Shown here: in pieces, positions 44,701 through 53,300 of the stretch
Layout of the letters: the number at the start of each line of letters is the position of its first letter
Numbering within the stretch: position 1 is the first letter of the stretch
Translations under genes and position numbers: made by a program
NCBI RefSeq assembly: GCF_019131995.1
Contig: NZ_JAHONA010000010.1
Location: 1 to 64,000 of the forward strand
Length of the DNA stretch: 64,000 nucleotides
Direction of reading: 5' to 3'
Source of the DNA: Collinsella aerofaciens
GTDB taxonomy: Bacteria > Actinomycetota > Coriobacteriia > Coriobacteriales > Coriobacteriaceae
The notes under the pieces: model-generated
Told to the model about the DNA's origin: nothing
Seen by the model: the letters and a program-made list of their open reading frames with translations, nothing else
The model's database searches: none

Positions 44701-44864
44701 GAGCCGGCCAGCCCCTTCCCGAACCCGGAGCCGGTGCTCTTGCCGAGGCTGGAGCCGGACTTGCTCGCCTGTCCCTCGCACTTGCCGAGCGCGGACTCGA
44801 CCGACTTGGTGTGGTTGTCGAACCTGGGGACGATCAGCAGGTCCGCGCGTCCGATCTCAGCCAT
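41706..44864 (-). CDS. Tape measure protein
   Basis: 1052 aa. N-terminal LLIVPRFDNHTKSVESALGK, a Gly/Ser-rich region, several hydrophobic helices (about residues 330-410), long coiled coils and a C-terminal NIYLDGSALEVDERVAEALR. Longest phage gene, directly after the frameshift chaperone. At about 1.5 angstrom per residue the tail would be near 160 nm. A ~1000-codon open frame on the opposite strand here is a high-GC artefact. Confidence 0.9.
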   Translation of the reverse strand: MAEIGRADLLIVPRFDNHTKSVESALGKCEGQASKSGSSLGKSTGSGFGKGLAGSGAMIGAFSTLTSKAMDSISSHVGSAISRFDTLNNYPKVMQSLGYSADSANASIGKMSDRLSTLPTRLDDMVSVVQGITATVGDLDRATDVGLALNDMLVASGSSTQLCSAAMEQFRQILSKGKPEMEDWRSLTTAMPGQMDQLAKAMLGPTANANDLYAALGGGGKDPTITLDQLMDKMVELDTQGGASFASFKDQAETAAGGVQTSIQNMSNSVTKGVTGTLEAIGRNNIAGVLDDAKGAANGFFKVVNGGVSASMPMVKQLYGGFKSLAPEIVSGAAGIAAWQKAVPVLSGVASGVGKATEAFKLARGGAGTFAESLEAVGIGFNPVAIGCTVAAAGIGILIEKQVEWQARTDALNKATTGLVDAASNTVALESYAGRVENVGKKSSFSAMSVDELAESIGKHVDAMNENTRAAESQIAQLNTAQQIIDNYAGKTDLSTDAQGRLTWALQLLNDQLGLNISAQDVANGQYVDADGNVKNLKQSIDELVASKKKDAEVSALTANLTEAYQAQSEAADTLASKTKPYQDRLKELAKSYPELTKGELEALACTEKVGREYNEAKKQFDSASDSIDVLNGKLGDASLTSQEAGSTFEHFAQAQLTLFQAQLSANGETLSAVSGSLTQLGVDTEQLASLSDDQLAKLAQDYDGTARSIVDDLDGWGVSMDEGAASTVRAASQIQAALEDMGGKLKKAFSKENIDFGAFSDACAAAGVSTETLNSIGSANLAALASNFNGNIDQMVWAVQNYNAQPIVDKNGNVTVNQAQLMDAQGNVYTWNGSQLMDKNGVVDVSVGDLRDAQGNLVTWNGTALQSKSAKTKVDKKEVDRAQTSVDKLNGTKLKSKEMTAKASYGTLPKCQSAMQAVMNEPFHSRSATITTTYVTVNRTRNEKAAGGIRHADGGIRMHAHGAIVDAPVTGYPLDWVGEDGAEAIVPLTNRKYSEPFAATIAEQMAKLGGQRGDVYNIYLDGSALEVDERVAEALRALVSELKRTVRTGRG

Positions 44865-45614
44865 CCGTCACCTCCACCCACTCGGTGTTCTCGATGCGGG
44901 CGCGGACCGACGCCGCGCGCTCTGCCGCGGCGCCGGCGGCGGCCACGTCCCGCGGGCGGGGCGCCCTCGGTGCATCCGATGCCCTGCCGCCGCACAGCGC
45001 GGTCGCCGCCGCGTAGACGCTGTCCACGATGTCCGCCGCCAGGTGCTGCTCCCGGGTCCAGCTGCGCTCCGGGTGGAGGGCCGCCACGGTGAGCGAGCCG
45101 TCAGGCAGCGTCCTCACGAGGTCGTACGCCTCGGCGGCGCCGACCTCGTCGTAGCAGCAGCCGTAGCAGACCCTGAAGTCGTGCCTGAGCAGGGGCAGGT
45201 GGCGCTCCTCGAGGTCGGCGAGCTCTAGAAGTTTTTTAGTTCGGCCGAGTAGAGCAGCTTGTTGTATGCGTAGCCCAGGGCGTCGTCGTCCTGCGTGCCG
45301 TCGTCCTCGGTCACGGCCTCCATGAGGCTCGCGTACTGCTCGTCGCCGAGGAGGAAGCGGAACGCCCCGTCGAGCTCCTCGGTCGTGCGGTCCTCCTTGT
45401 TCATGGCGTCGATGAAGCGGCGGTCGTGCGCGCGCTTGACGGGGATGCTCATGGCGATGCCCAGCACGGTCAGCTCGGCGCGGCGTCCTCGCTTCTGCTC
45501 GATGAGCTTCGCCTTGTCCGCAGCCGTCTGCGCGGCGGCGGTCGTGAAGCCGAGGACCTTGGCGTACGCCTCGAGCTCGCCCTCGTCCATCATTGCCAGG
45601 TAGTCCTTGTTCAT
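44857..45614 (-). CDS. Tail assembly chaperone GT, product of programmed -1 frameshift
   Basis: Extends the protein of 45225-45614. At 45231-45237 the coding strand reads A AAA AAC in the right phase (ctA AAA AAC ttc tag). A -1 slip there continues as LLELADLEERHLPLL, then HDFRVCYGCCYDEVG, and ends at 44857, 8 bp inside the tape measure start. Gives about 252 aa. Same logic as lambda gpG/gpGT: the short form coats the tape measure, the long form recruits tail tube. Confidence 0.85.
45225..45614 (-). CDS. Tail assembly chaperone, short form (gpG-like)
   Basis: 129 aa starting MNKDYLAMMDEGELEAYAKV and ending LLYSAELKNF. Helical and acidic, located between major tail and tape measure genes. Stop TAG lies just after the slippery heptamer. 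Confidence 0.82.
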   Translation of the reverse strand: MNKDYLAMMDEGELEAYAKVLGFTTAAAQTAADKAKLIEQKRGRRAELTVLGIAMSIPVKRAHDRRFIDAMNKEDRTTEELDGAFRFLLGDEQYASLMEAVTEDDGTQDDDALGYAYNKLLYSAELKNF

Positions 45615-45632
45615 CTTTCCTCCCAGATAAAG

Positions 45633-45656
45633 GGCCGCCCCGGCAAAACCGGGGCG
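45633..45656 (-). terminator. Hairpin between major tail and chaperone genes
   Basis: GCCGCCCCGG-TTTT-CCGGGGCGGC stem on the minus strand, followed by CCCTTTAT. Probably a partial terminator that lowers chaperone and tape measure transcription relative to tail tube. Confidence 0.55.
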
Positions 45657-45677
45657 GCGTTCTCGTTATGGCCCTGC

Positions 45678-46310
45678 CTACGCGGCGGGCTTTGCACGGT
45701 AGATGTCGAACAGCGGCTTGTCCGCGGTCTTGAGGACCGTGAAGGTGAAGCCGTACTGGACCAGTCCGCCGGGCTTGTGCTCGACGTCGTCATAGGAGTC
45801 GATGGAGACGCGCGGGATGACGGTGCGGCGGAGGTTGCCCGTGTCCTCGAGCTCATCGATGACGAGCGGGACGCGCACGTCGGAGTTGGCGACGGCCTTG
45901 ATGTGGCTGAACGTTCCGTCCTCGTTCGTCTCGACGTTGCCGGCGCCGTAGCGCAGCTTGGCGACGGAGGAGCGGACGGACTCGATGAAGACCATCTTGT
46001 ACTGGTGCTTCTCCTCGGAGACCTTGGTGAGCACGATGGACTGGTGCCAGCCCTTGAACTCGTTGACCGTCACGCCCTTGGAGGCCGTGAAGCCGTCGGG
46101 CGACAGGTCGCCCAACGACACGAGGTCGGAGAGCGTGGAGATCTTAGTCGTGGCGTCGGCCGGGAGCGTCGGGTTGGCCTTGAAGCTCGTGTACACGCAG
46201 CCGCCCTCGACGGGTGAGCCGGTGGTTACGAGCGAGGGGTCGATGTCGGCTGCCGGGGTCGCGTCCTCGGACGCGAGGGCGACCTTGGCCTCTTCGTTGT
46301 TGGATGCCAT
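45678..46310 (-). CDS. Major tail (tube) protein
   Basis: 210 aa, beta-rich: GGCVYTSFKANPTLPADATT, then GVTVNEFKGWHQSIVLTKVS. Size, position after the tail terminator gene, and the following attenuator-like hairpin all fit the tube protein. Confidence 0.78.
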   Translation of the reverse strand: MASNNEEAKVALASEDATPAADIDPSLVTTGSPVEGGCVYTSFKANPTLPADATTKISTLSDLVSLGDLSPDGFTASKGVTVNEFKGWHQSIVLTKVSEEKHQYKMVFIESVRSSVAKLRYGAGNVETNEDGTFSHIKAVANSDVRVPLVIDELEDTGNLRRTVIPRVSIDSYDDVEHKPGGLVQYGFTFTVLKTADKPLFDIYRAKPAA

Positions 46311-46679
46311 TTATCCTTCTTTCGGTTGGTATGTCTTCAGTCGGTACAGCGCGTACCAGCGCGGGGACCGGGCGAGGTAGTCGTAGTCTGTCCGCATCTC
46401 GAGCTCCTCGCAGGCGCAGAAGCCCCGCGCGAACGGCAGGCGCGACATCGCGTCGCCCACGAGCTCGGCGAGCTCCTCGGCCTTGGCCTCTGTCGGGGCC
46501 CACATGATGACCTCGACCTGCGGCGAGTCGACGAGCGCGTCCTGCCGGGCGCCCCCGCACCGGCGGACCACCACGACGGTCCCCGGCCGTTCCCCGGGCA
46601 GGTCGACCTGAACGGGCACGCCGCTCAGGGCGGACTCGAGGATCGCCCTGAGCTCGCCCATCACGTTGAGTCTCGGCAC
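46311..46679 (-). CDS. Tail terminator / minor tail completion protein
   Basis: 122 aa. LRAILESALSGVPVQVDLPG and SPQVEVIMWAPTEAKAEEL match gpU/Gp17-like tail completion proteins by position and style. Abuts the major tail gene. Confidence 0.6.
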   Translation of the reverse strand: MPRLNVMGELRAILESALSGVPVQVDLPGERPGTVVVVRRCGGARQDALVDSPQVEVIMWAPTEAKAEELAELVGDAMSRLPFARGFCACEELEMRTDYDYLARSPRWYALYRLKTYQPKEG

Positions 46680-46688
46680 GTTCCCTCC

Positions 46689-47012
46689 TTAGAGCAGGTG
46701 GTCGAGCGTGTGGTTGCGGTTCTGGTCGAATGCGCCGGCCGGGGTCGCGGCGCGGACGACGCCGAGCGTGTCGCAGGAGCCCGACTTGACGACGCCCACG
46801 TAGGGGGCGCCGTCGAATGTCCCCGGGTATTTCTTCTCGAGTGACTTGCGGTAGCCCGACGGCACGTGGTGCGACGCGGCCGCGGCGTTGGCCTTCGCCG
46901 CGAGGCGGGCGGTCTCGGTCGCCACCCAGGAGCGGACGCCCGCGCCCTTCGTGACGGCGATGACGCCCGCGTCGCTGTGGACGAAGCGCCCGAACCTGAT
47001 CTTGTCAGCCAT
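46689..47012 (-). CDS. HK97 gp10-like head-tail connector
   Basis: 107 aa, basic and helical (VRSWVATETARLAAKANAAA). SCDTLGVVRAATPAGAFDQN resembles minor capsid/gp10-type proteins. Overlaps the head-closure gene by 8 bp. Confidence 0.6.
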   Translation of the reverse strand: MADKIRFGRFVHSDAGVIAVTKGAGVRSWVATETARLAAKANAAAASHHVPSGYRKSLEKKYPGTFDGAPYVGVVKSGSCDTLGVVRAATPAGAFDQNRNHTLDHLL

Positions 47013-47355
47013 GGACCCTCCCCGCCGTCGCCGTCATGTTCCACGCCGTGGGGCAGGGGTTCGTGACGTCGGGGGAACCGACCACCAGCAGTGCGATATC
47101 GGGGTCGGCGGGCATACCGCGCCCCGTCAGGGCGATGCGGCAGCGCGCCAGCGGCGGCCCCGCGTACGTCTTGGGGAACGCGATGGAGTAGCTCGCCTCG
47201 ACGCCGTCCGGCCGTACGGCATCCCCCACATCAGAACCGGCCAGGGGCCGCACGAGGCATCCCGGGACGACGATGGCCTCCCACTCGACGACAGGCTCGC
47301 CCATGGCGTCCCTGCCCGTCTCTTTGCTCGAAAGCACCGTCACCTCCTCGCCCAT
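47005..47355 (-). CDS. Head closure / head-tail adaptor
   Basis: 116 aa from ATG 47355, which overlaps the upstream stop (ATGA). A small beta-barrel-like protein (MGEEVTVLSSKETGRDAMGE, PKTYAGPPLARCRIAL) of the SPP1 gp16/lambda FII kind by position. Confidence 0.6.
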   Translation of the reverse strand: MGEEVTVLSSKETGRDAMGEPVVEWEAIVVPGCLVRPLAGSDVGDAVRPDGVEASYSIAFPKTYAGPPLARCRIALTGRGMPADPDIALLVVGSPDVTNPCPTAWNMTATAGRVHG

Positions 47356-47774
47356 CACAGCCCGCCCCCGTAGCTCGGGCACACGGTGCCGATGCGCTGG
47401 CCGCGTCCGAGGAGCCTCTTGAGCGCGGTGAGCGTCGAGCGGTCGAAGTAGGCAGTGCCGCTCGGGTTCTGGTAGGTGAAGCTCCCCTGGAACCCGTTGG
47501 CCGTGAAGCTCGACTGAGAGACGCCGGTGAGGTCCTCCACGCCCATGGGCGCGCAGGCCGGCTGGACGAGCTTCTTGCGGGCCGCGTCGGTCACCAGGTC
47601 GCGGGCCAGCTCCCTGGCGTCGCCCGTCAGGGAGCGGTAGCGCGACATGCCGAGGGTCGCGCGGAGCTTGGCGCTCTGTCTCGACAGCTCGGCAGCGACG
47701 CGTTCCTCGTCGGTCGCCGCGTCCCCCGTGTCGATGCGGTACTCGTCGACCGTAGCGAACGCGTAGTCGTCCAC
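47355..47774 (-). CDS. Head-tail connector (gp6/gp15-like)
   Basis: 139 aa. EYRIDTGDAATDEERVAAEL followed by LATLGMSRY-like helices is the adaptor fold commonly next to the capsid gene. Confidence 0.65.
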   Translation of the reverse strand: MDDYAFATVDEYRIDTGDAATDEERVAAELSRQSAKLRATLGMSRYRSLTGDARELARDLVTDAARKKLVQPACAPMGVEDLTGVSQSSFTANGFQGSFTYQNPSGTAYFDRSTLTALKRLLGRGQRIGTVCPSYGGGL

Positions 47775-47784
47775 GTCGGCCTCC

Positions 47785-48723
47785 TTACTTGGTCGTGATG
47801 GTTCCCTTCACGATGTAGTCCTTCACCTCGGGGAAGAACGTCGCGCCGGCGAGCACGTTGGTCTCGACGGACACGTGGTCGTACGCCGGGGTGTGCGCGA
47901 CGCCGATCAGGCCGGAGTCGGAGACCGTGTACGTGAGGCCGGAGGTCGCGAGCTCGCCGAAGTCCACGCCGAAGATGCGGATGTTGTCGGCGGGGGTGGC
48001 GATCATGGTTCCCTTGGCGACCTGGTTGGTCAGGAAGACGCCCGAGAGGCCCAGGAAGCTCTCGAGGTAGGTCAGGCCGAACAGGTTCTGGTCGGTGATG
48101 GTCGCGTTGCCGAGGTAGTCGGCTGCGTCGTCTCGGTTGATGAAGTGGACGACGCGCTCGGCGGCGTCGCCGTTGGTCTCGAGGGTGTTGCCGAGCTTGG
48201 CGTCGACTGCAGCGGCGCACGCCTGCAGGCCCTTGCCGGTCGCCGTGCCCGTTCCCTTGAGCAGGAAGGAGAAGAACTGCGAGACGATGCTGCGGCGCAC
48301 GAGCGAGGCCATGTGCTTGTCTGTCTTGAGCACGGCGTTGACGTAGCCGGACTGCTGGATCGCCTTGTGCGTGGTCATGCGGCGGTACGGGAAGGCCTCG
48401 GCCTCGCCGACGGGCTCGTAGGTGGCGGTGAACTTGGACAGCGCGACCTCGTCGCCCTCGACGTAGGCGGTGCCGGAGCTGGAGCCCAGCTGGACGGCGC
48501 TATCGCCGGTGGCGGACTCCTTGGATCCGGCGGTCTTGGAGTTGTTGAGCTCGCCGGCCACCTTGAGCATCTTGAGCGTGGTGCCGGCGGCGATGGTCTC
48601 GGCGCCGAAGATGCCGAGGACCTCGAGCAGTCGGTCGAGGTCGCCCTCGAAGTTGCGGATGAACTCCTGGTCCATCGAGGCGTTGATGGCCGTGGAGTCG
48701 GAGATGTTTGCGGGTACGGGCAT
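47785..48723 (-). CDS. Major capsid protein
   Basis: 312 aa. Segments MDQEFIRNFEGDLDRLLEVL, GDEVALSKFTATYEPVGEA and the C-terminal GVAHTPAYDHVSVETNVLAG show an HK97-like capsid. Follows the scaffold gene. Confidence 0.85.
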   Translation of the reverse strand: MPVPANISDSTAINASMDQEFIRNFEGDLDRLLEVLGIFGAETIAAGTTLKMLKVAGELNNSKTAGSKESATGDSAVQLGSSSGTAYVEGDEVALSKFTATYEPVGEAEAFPYRRMTTHKAIQQSGYVNAVLKTDKHMASLVRRSIVSQFFSFLLKGTGTATGKGLQACAAAVDAKLGNTLETNGDAAERVVHFINRDDAADYLGNATITDQNLFGLTYLESFLGLSGVFLTNQVAKGTMIATPADNIRIFGVDFGELATSGLTYTVSDSGLIGVAHTPAYDHVSVETNVLAGATFFPEVKDYIVKGTITTK

Positions 48724-48736
48724 GTTTGCCCCTTTC

Positions 48737-49297
48737 TTACTTGTAGAGGTCCATGTGCGCGGCGCGGGCCATGATGCGCTTGGCGGGGTCCTTGATGGAC
48801 TCGATGGACTCCTTGTTCACTTTCTTGCCTCCGCCGGAGCCGCCCTTGTCGAGCGGGTATCCGGGCTGGCGCGACTCGGCGAAGTCGGCGACGGCCTTTG
48901 CCGAGGCCGTCATCGACTCCTCGTCGTCGCCGTGGATGAGCGCGGCCGGCACGCCGGTGGCCTGGGACACGCGCGCCAGCGTGCGCTCGCGCTCGCGCTC
49001 GGCCTCGGATGCGGCGAGGCGGCCCTTCAGGTCGTTGAGCTCGTCGTTGAGGGACTCGACGGTGGGCGTCTGCGCGCCCTGTGCGTCCCACAGGTCGGCC
49101 TTGCCTTTGTTCTCCTTGGCCCGGGCCTCCCACTTGCGGGACTCCTTCTTGAATCGCTCGGCCTCGGCCTTCCAGTCGATCGCTGCCGGCTCCTGTGGGG
49201 CCCCGGATCCCTGGTCGCCGCCGGGCTCCGCCGGCGCCGCCGGCTGCGGGGGCTCGACGGGATCGGTCACGTTGTTGGCTTGCTGTTGGGTAGGCAT
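48737..49297 (-). CDS. Capsid scaffold protein
   Basis: 186 aa from ATG 49297. Pro/Ala-rich N-terminus, central coiled coil (WKAEAERFKKESRKWEARAK, LNDELNDLKGRLAASEAERE), short basic C-terminus: the normal build of phage scaffolds (DUF4355-like). Confidence 0.8.
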   Translation of the reverse strand: MPTQQQANNVTDPVEPPQPAAPAEPGGDQGSGAPQEPAAIDWKAEAERFKKESRKWEARAKENKGKADLWDAQGAQTPTVESLNDELNDLKGRLAASEAERERERTLARVSQATGVPAALIHGDDEESMTASAKAVADFAESRQPGYPLDKGGSGGGKKVNKESIESIKDPAKRIMARAAHMDLYK

Positions 49298-49373
49298 CTT
49301 GCACTCCTTCCGGCCCCGTGCGGGGCTCGCTTCGCGCCTCCGTGCGGCGGCGCTGGCGGTGTTTTGGCATGGA

Positions 49374-49408
49374 AAAGGCCGCCTCCCGTGCGGGCTGCGG
49401 CCTCGTGT
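49374..49408 (-). terminator. Terminator between MuF-like and scaffold genes
   Basis: AGGCCGC / GCGGCCT stem with TTTT on the minus strand, inside a 185-bp gap. Confidence 0.6.
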
Positions 49409-49482
49409 TCCCGCCGGCGCGTTGCGTGTCTTCGCCGGCGACGCTTGATGGCGCGTCGCGCCCGCCCTCCCACGGGGCGTCC

Positions 49483-50364
49483 TCACTTGGCCGAGAGCCT
49501 CTTGCTCACGCCCGCCGCGGTCTGCGCGAGCGACTTGGCGTAGGGGCTCCCCGGTTGGAAGCCCATTGCCAGCCCCGCCCTGTTCGCGGTGGCCATGCGG
49601 GCCTTGAGGTCATCTGGGGACGATGCCCCCTCCATGTACCTCTGGATGTCGCCGATGCTGGCGAACCTCTTCCCGTCCACGAATGCGGCGACCACCTTGC
49701 CGCCGCTGCGGCGGGCGCGCGATCCCGTGCGGCGGGAACCCCATTCGGGGTGCTTAGCGCGGTACTCGTCGTAGAGCGCCGCAGGGTCGTAGCCGTCGAG
49801 CGCGGGGCTGTCGGAGAAGTCGGCGACCGGTATGCACCTGCAGCTCGGGTGGCGCTCGGCGCCGGCGGTCGCCGAGCTCTTGAAGACGAAGCCGCGCGAC
49901 CCGATCATCCGGCACCAGTCGCACGCGCCCGCGTGCGGCACCAGCGCCCAGCGCGGGTGTGCCGGGTCGGCCATGGCGTTGCCCTGGATCGTGGCGTCCG
50001 CGTAGCCCATGGCGCGCTGCACGGCCCTCGCCGCGAGGGCGGCGGCGGTCGCGGAAGTCCGCAGCGCCTCGTCGACGTCGCTCGCGAGGAGCCCGCCGTG
50101 GCCGGGGTCGAACTGCCGCGGCTCGTATCCCTGCGCCGGGCCGGCGCCCGAGCGCATGGCGGCGTAGAACTCGACGGCCGCCGCCGCGGCGAACGAGCCG
50201 AACTTGGCCACGAGCGCCGCGTAGGTGCGCGCCAGCGCCCGGTAGAGCTCCTCGCCGTAGAGGCCCGCGCACTCGTCTATCGCCTGCGCGACAGCCGCCT
50301 GCAGCAGGTCGGCGTTTATCCCGAGCGCGCGGGCGTAGCGGTCGAAGTCCCCGCGCGGTATCAC
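49483..50364 (-). CDS. Minor head protein (MuF/VG15-like)
   Basis: 293 aa. HAGACDWCRMIGSRGFVF followed by ERHPSCRCIPV is the cysteine/histidine signature of phage Mu F-like minor head proteins. Overlaps portal by 4 bp. Confidence 0.82.
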   Translation of the reverse strand: MIPRGDFDRYARALGINADLLQAAVAQAIDECAGLYGEELYRALARTYAALVAKFGSFAAAAAVEFYAAMRSGAGPAQGYEPRQFDPGHGGLLASDVDEALRTSATAAALAARAVQRAMGYADATIQGNAMADPAHPRWALVPHAGACDWCRMIGSRGFVFKSSATAGAERHPSCRCIPVADFSDSPALDGYDPAALYDEYRAKHPEWGSRRTGSRARRSGGKVVAAFVDGKRFASIGDIQRYMEGASSPDDLKARMATANRAGLAMGFQPGSPYAKSLAQTAAGVSKRLSAK

Positions 50365-51869
50365 TCCGCCTCACCGCCGGCTGGCGGCAGGGCCGCGGCC
50401 CTCGCGGCCTCGATGGCCATCGTGTCGGCCATGGCGTTGAGCGACGCGATGGCGCCGCCCTGCTGCTTTTCGCGCTCCAGGCGGTCGATGGTCGGCTGGG
50501 ACAGGCCCACGCCCTCGTAGTAGACGCGGGTGCCCACCATGCTCTCGTCCGCGGCGCCGAGTTTCGTCCAGGCGTCGGCGCGCGCGGCGATGGTCGGCAT
50601 CGAGGGGTCCTTGAAGCACGCCTGGACGGCGCACTGCTCGTCGGTGAGCCTGGTTATCGGGACGTCGTCCTTGACCGCCATTATCATCTGCGCGATCGTC
50701 TCGAGCGCCTCGGCGTTGTGCTCGTTGATCTGCTCCACCTCGAGGATGAGCGGGTCGTTCGCCGCGCCCAGGGCGTCCGAGGACGTGTAGGTGTTCGACA
50801 GCACGCCCAGCTGTGCCAGCGGCACGTTGGTCGCGCCGGAGAACCGCTGCGCGTCGTTCTCGAACACGCGCGTGAAGTTGTCGGCGGTCGGCGCGGCGAA
50901 CTGCCCTACGGTCGGGACGTCGCCGTCCTCGTCCTTGGTGATGGCGAGGAACGACCCGACGTATGCCTTGAACTTGGCTATTGGCGACGGCACGCTGTCG
51001 CCGCCCTCGTCCTCGCCTTCGTCCCCGTCCCCGTCCTTCACGGAGAAGAGGTCGTCCTTGGCGCCGAGGATGTATCGCTGTGGGAACGTGAAGAACTCCG
51101 CGCCGACCTCCATGCGCAGCACGTCGCGCATGGCCTTGTCGACGATGCCCCGGACCTCGGGCGTGAGCATCGAGTGGCCGAGCGGGCGGTCGGGGTCGGG
51201 GTCGTAGGTGAGCACCTCCATGAGCGGCCGTCCCATGGGATTCGGCTCCACCACGCAATCCCACTCGTAGGGTCCGCCGCCCGAGCCGATGCGCACCAGC
51301 GTGAGCACCGCGTCCCGGAAGTGGCACACGTAGCGGGAGGCGTTGCCAGACCGATCGACGTCGGCGAGGACGACGCCGCAGCGGATGCGGCCCTCGTCCT
51401 TGTCCCACAGGCAGCAGAACTGGTTCGCGCTGAACACGCGCACCATCGACGCGGGCTGGCCCGGCCTGCCCTTCATGACGGTCATGGCCGACACGCCGTA
51501 GGTGAGGGCGCTCGAGCACGCCTGCCGGTAGAGCGACCGCAGGCGGTTCTTGCGCACGAGGCGCTTGAGGTCCTGATCCTCCGCGCCGTCGAAGACGAAG
51601 CCGTCGAAGACGGAGCGCACGGAGTGCGCCTTGACGGCCTTGGCGCACCAGCCGGTGACGCAGTCGACTTTCTCGAGCATGGGCGGGATGGAGATGCCGA
51701 GGCTCCTCATCTCGTTCTTCATCTCGTAGTAGCGCTTGAGGACGGTGTTTCGCGCCGACACGTCGCCCCAGGTGTCGAACATGTCCTCCACGGCGGCTCG
51801 GTACGGCTTGGGGACGGCGTCGAGGTTCGGGGTCTCAACGGAGGTCCCACGCCCAATTCTCTGGATCAC
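50361..51869 (-). CDS. Portal protein (SPP1 gp6-like)
   Basis: 502 aa from GTG 51869, in a GTGA overlap with the terminase stop. NTVLKRYYEMKNEMRSLGIS, KVDCVTGWCAKAVKAHSVRS and LAQLGVLSNTYTSSDALGA are portal motifs. Forms the dodecameric DNA gate. Confidence 0.88.
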   Translation of the reverse strand: MIQRIGRGTSVETPNLDAVPKPYRAAVEDMFDTWGDVSARNTVLKRYYEMKNEMRSLGISIPPMLEKVDCVTGWCAKAVKAHSVRSVFDGFVFDGAEDQDLKRLVRKNRLRSLYRQACSSALTYGVSAMTVMKGRPGQPASMVRVFSANQFCCLWDKDEGRIRCGVVLADVDRSGNASRYVCHFRDAVLTLVRIGSGGGPYEWDCVVEPNPMGRPLMEVLTYDPDPDRPLGHSMLTPEVRGIVDKAMRDVLRMEVGAEFFTFPQRYILGAKDDLFSVKDGDGDEGEDEGGDSVPSPIAKFKAYVGSFLAITKDEDGDVPTVGQFAAPTADNFTRVFENDAQRFSGATNVPLAQLGVLSNTYTSSDALGAANDPLILEVEQINEHNAEALETIAQMIMAVKDDVPITRLTDEQCAVQACFKDPSMPTIAARADAWTKLGAADESMVGTRVYYEGVGLSQPTIDRLEREKQQGGAIASLNAMADTMAIEAARAAALPPAGGEAE

Positions 51870-53293
51870 AGTGTCCTCTGCTTCCTGCGCGGGTTGCGCT
51901 TGGTGGTCCTCGCGCCCCACAGCGCGAGCGAGCAAGATTCGAGCGGCTCGGGCGGCACGGTCGCGTCCTCGGGGGAGCCGAAGCCCCATCCTCCCCTGGA
52001 CCCGATCTTCCTGCGGACGCACTTCCTCGCCGACTCCTCGAGGGTCGGGTCGTAGGTGTGCGCGAGCGTGCCGTCGTTGAGCGCGTCCACGAAGCCGACC
52101 GCGGCGGCGACCACGTCGCGCGTCTGCGGCCTCACGACGTAGCCGCGCGGCGGCTTCATCTCCGCGAGGCGGTCGATGAGCGCGTCGGCGCCCGACATGC
52201 CGTCGATGACGACGACCGACGCGGTCGCGCGGCGGTCGTAGAGCCACTCGGCGAGCTCGCGGGCGCCGCCGGCGGTCGTTCCGACTCTGATGAGCTCGAC
52301 GGCGGCCTTGCCCTTGAGCGTGCGCTGGCCGAGCTTGCAGCCCGACAGCGCGTAGGTCGACCCGTCCCTGGAGAACTTCACCCCGAAGGCCTTCTTGCCG
52401 CGGTACCGGTCGCCGATGGCGTCGATGAGCGCGCCGTCCCACGATTCCCGCTGGATGGCCCTCGTGAGCATGGCGGCAGGGCTGAACCAGCCCAGGCGCT
52501 CGTGGGCGAAGCCGGTGATCGACCCGCCGGCGAACTCCGTGCGGGTGAAGTCGAGCGACAGGATGATGCCCATGCTCGGGTTCGATTCGTAGATGAGGTC
52601 CACCACGTCGTCGAACGTGGCGTCCTGGCGCGGGCACTCGTCGGTCGCCCACGAGCACCACTCGGTGTTCGGGATGTCGCCGGCCAGGATGGCCGCGCGC
52701 GTGCGCGCGAACACGGTGCCGGGGCAGTCCTCGTTGGGCGGCGTGCCCGTGTAGATGATCTGGCGCTCGCCGGTCGCGGACGCGGCGAGCGTGTACATGA
52801 TGGCGTCGTACTGGGGGTCTGTGAGCTCCTGCGCCTCGTCGAACACGACGAGCTGGATGTCATCGAAGCCTCGGGCGCTTCCGTTGGTGCGCGCCGAGAA
52901 CTCGATGGAGCCGCCGTTGGTGAGGTAGATGGCCTCCTCGCCGTTCGTGCGGCGGATCCTCTCGACGAGGCACGAGAGCTCGGGGTGCTCCTTGTCCGTG
53001 AAGTAGCGGACGAGTCGGTTGAACGCCTTCTTTGCGGTCTTCACGCGGTGCGCGGTGTGGAGGATGTGCCAGCCGCAGACCGCCAGGCGGAACACCTCGT
53101 ATATCTCGATGACGGCGTTCTTGCCGTTCTGGCGCGGCACGTCCAGGCCGCACGTGACGTAGGCTGGTCGGCCCTCGGCGTCGCACGCGCACCAGTCGGA
53201 CAGCACGAGCGACTGCCACTCGATGGGCTCCATGCCCAGGTCCCCGCCCAGCTCGGCGGCGTCCTCGCCCTCGGAGTAGGCGGCCTCGCCCAC
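51866..53293 (-). CDS. Terminase large subunit
   Basis: 475 aa from GTG 53293. LDVPRQNGKNAVIEIYEVFR is the ATPase P-loop-like motif, IQLVVFDEAQEL Walker B, IIYTGTPPNED motif III. Nuclease acids include SLDFTRTEF and VVIDGMSGADAL. Packages DNA. Confidence 0.9.
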   Translation of the reverse strand: MGEAAYSEGEDAAELGGDLGMEPIEWQSLVLSDWCACDAEGRPAYVTCGLDVPRQNGKNAVIEIYEVFRLAVCGWHILHTAHRVKTAKKAFNRLVRYFTDKEHPELSCLVERIRRTNGEEAIYLTNGGSIEFSARTNGSARGFDDIQLVVFDEAQELTDPQYDAIMYTLAASATGERQIIYTGTPPNEDCPGTVFARTRAAILAGDIPNTEWCSWATDECPRQDATFDDVVDLIYESNPSMGIILSLDFTRTEFAGGSITGFAHERLGWFSPAAMLTRAIQRESWDGALIDAIGDRYRGKKAFGVKFSRDGSTYALSGCKLGQRTLKGKAAVELIRVGTTAGGARELAEWLYDRRATASVVVIDGMSGADALIDRLAEMKPPRGYVVRPQTRDVVAAAVGFVDALNDGTLAHTYDPTLEESARKCVRRKIGSRGGWGFGSPEDATVPPEPLESCSLALWGARTTKRNPRRKQRTL

Positions 53294-53300
53294 GGCGACC

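Noticed and set aside
42090..45092. Open frame of about 1000 codons opposite the tape measure gene
   Set aside because: High-GC codon bias opens antisense frames. The composition is Arg/Gly/Ala/Val/Leu-rich without domains, and the minus-strand genes here are strongly supported.
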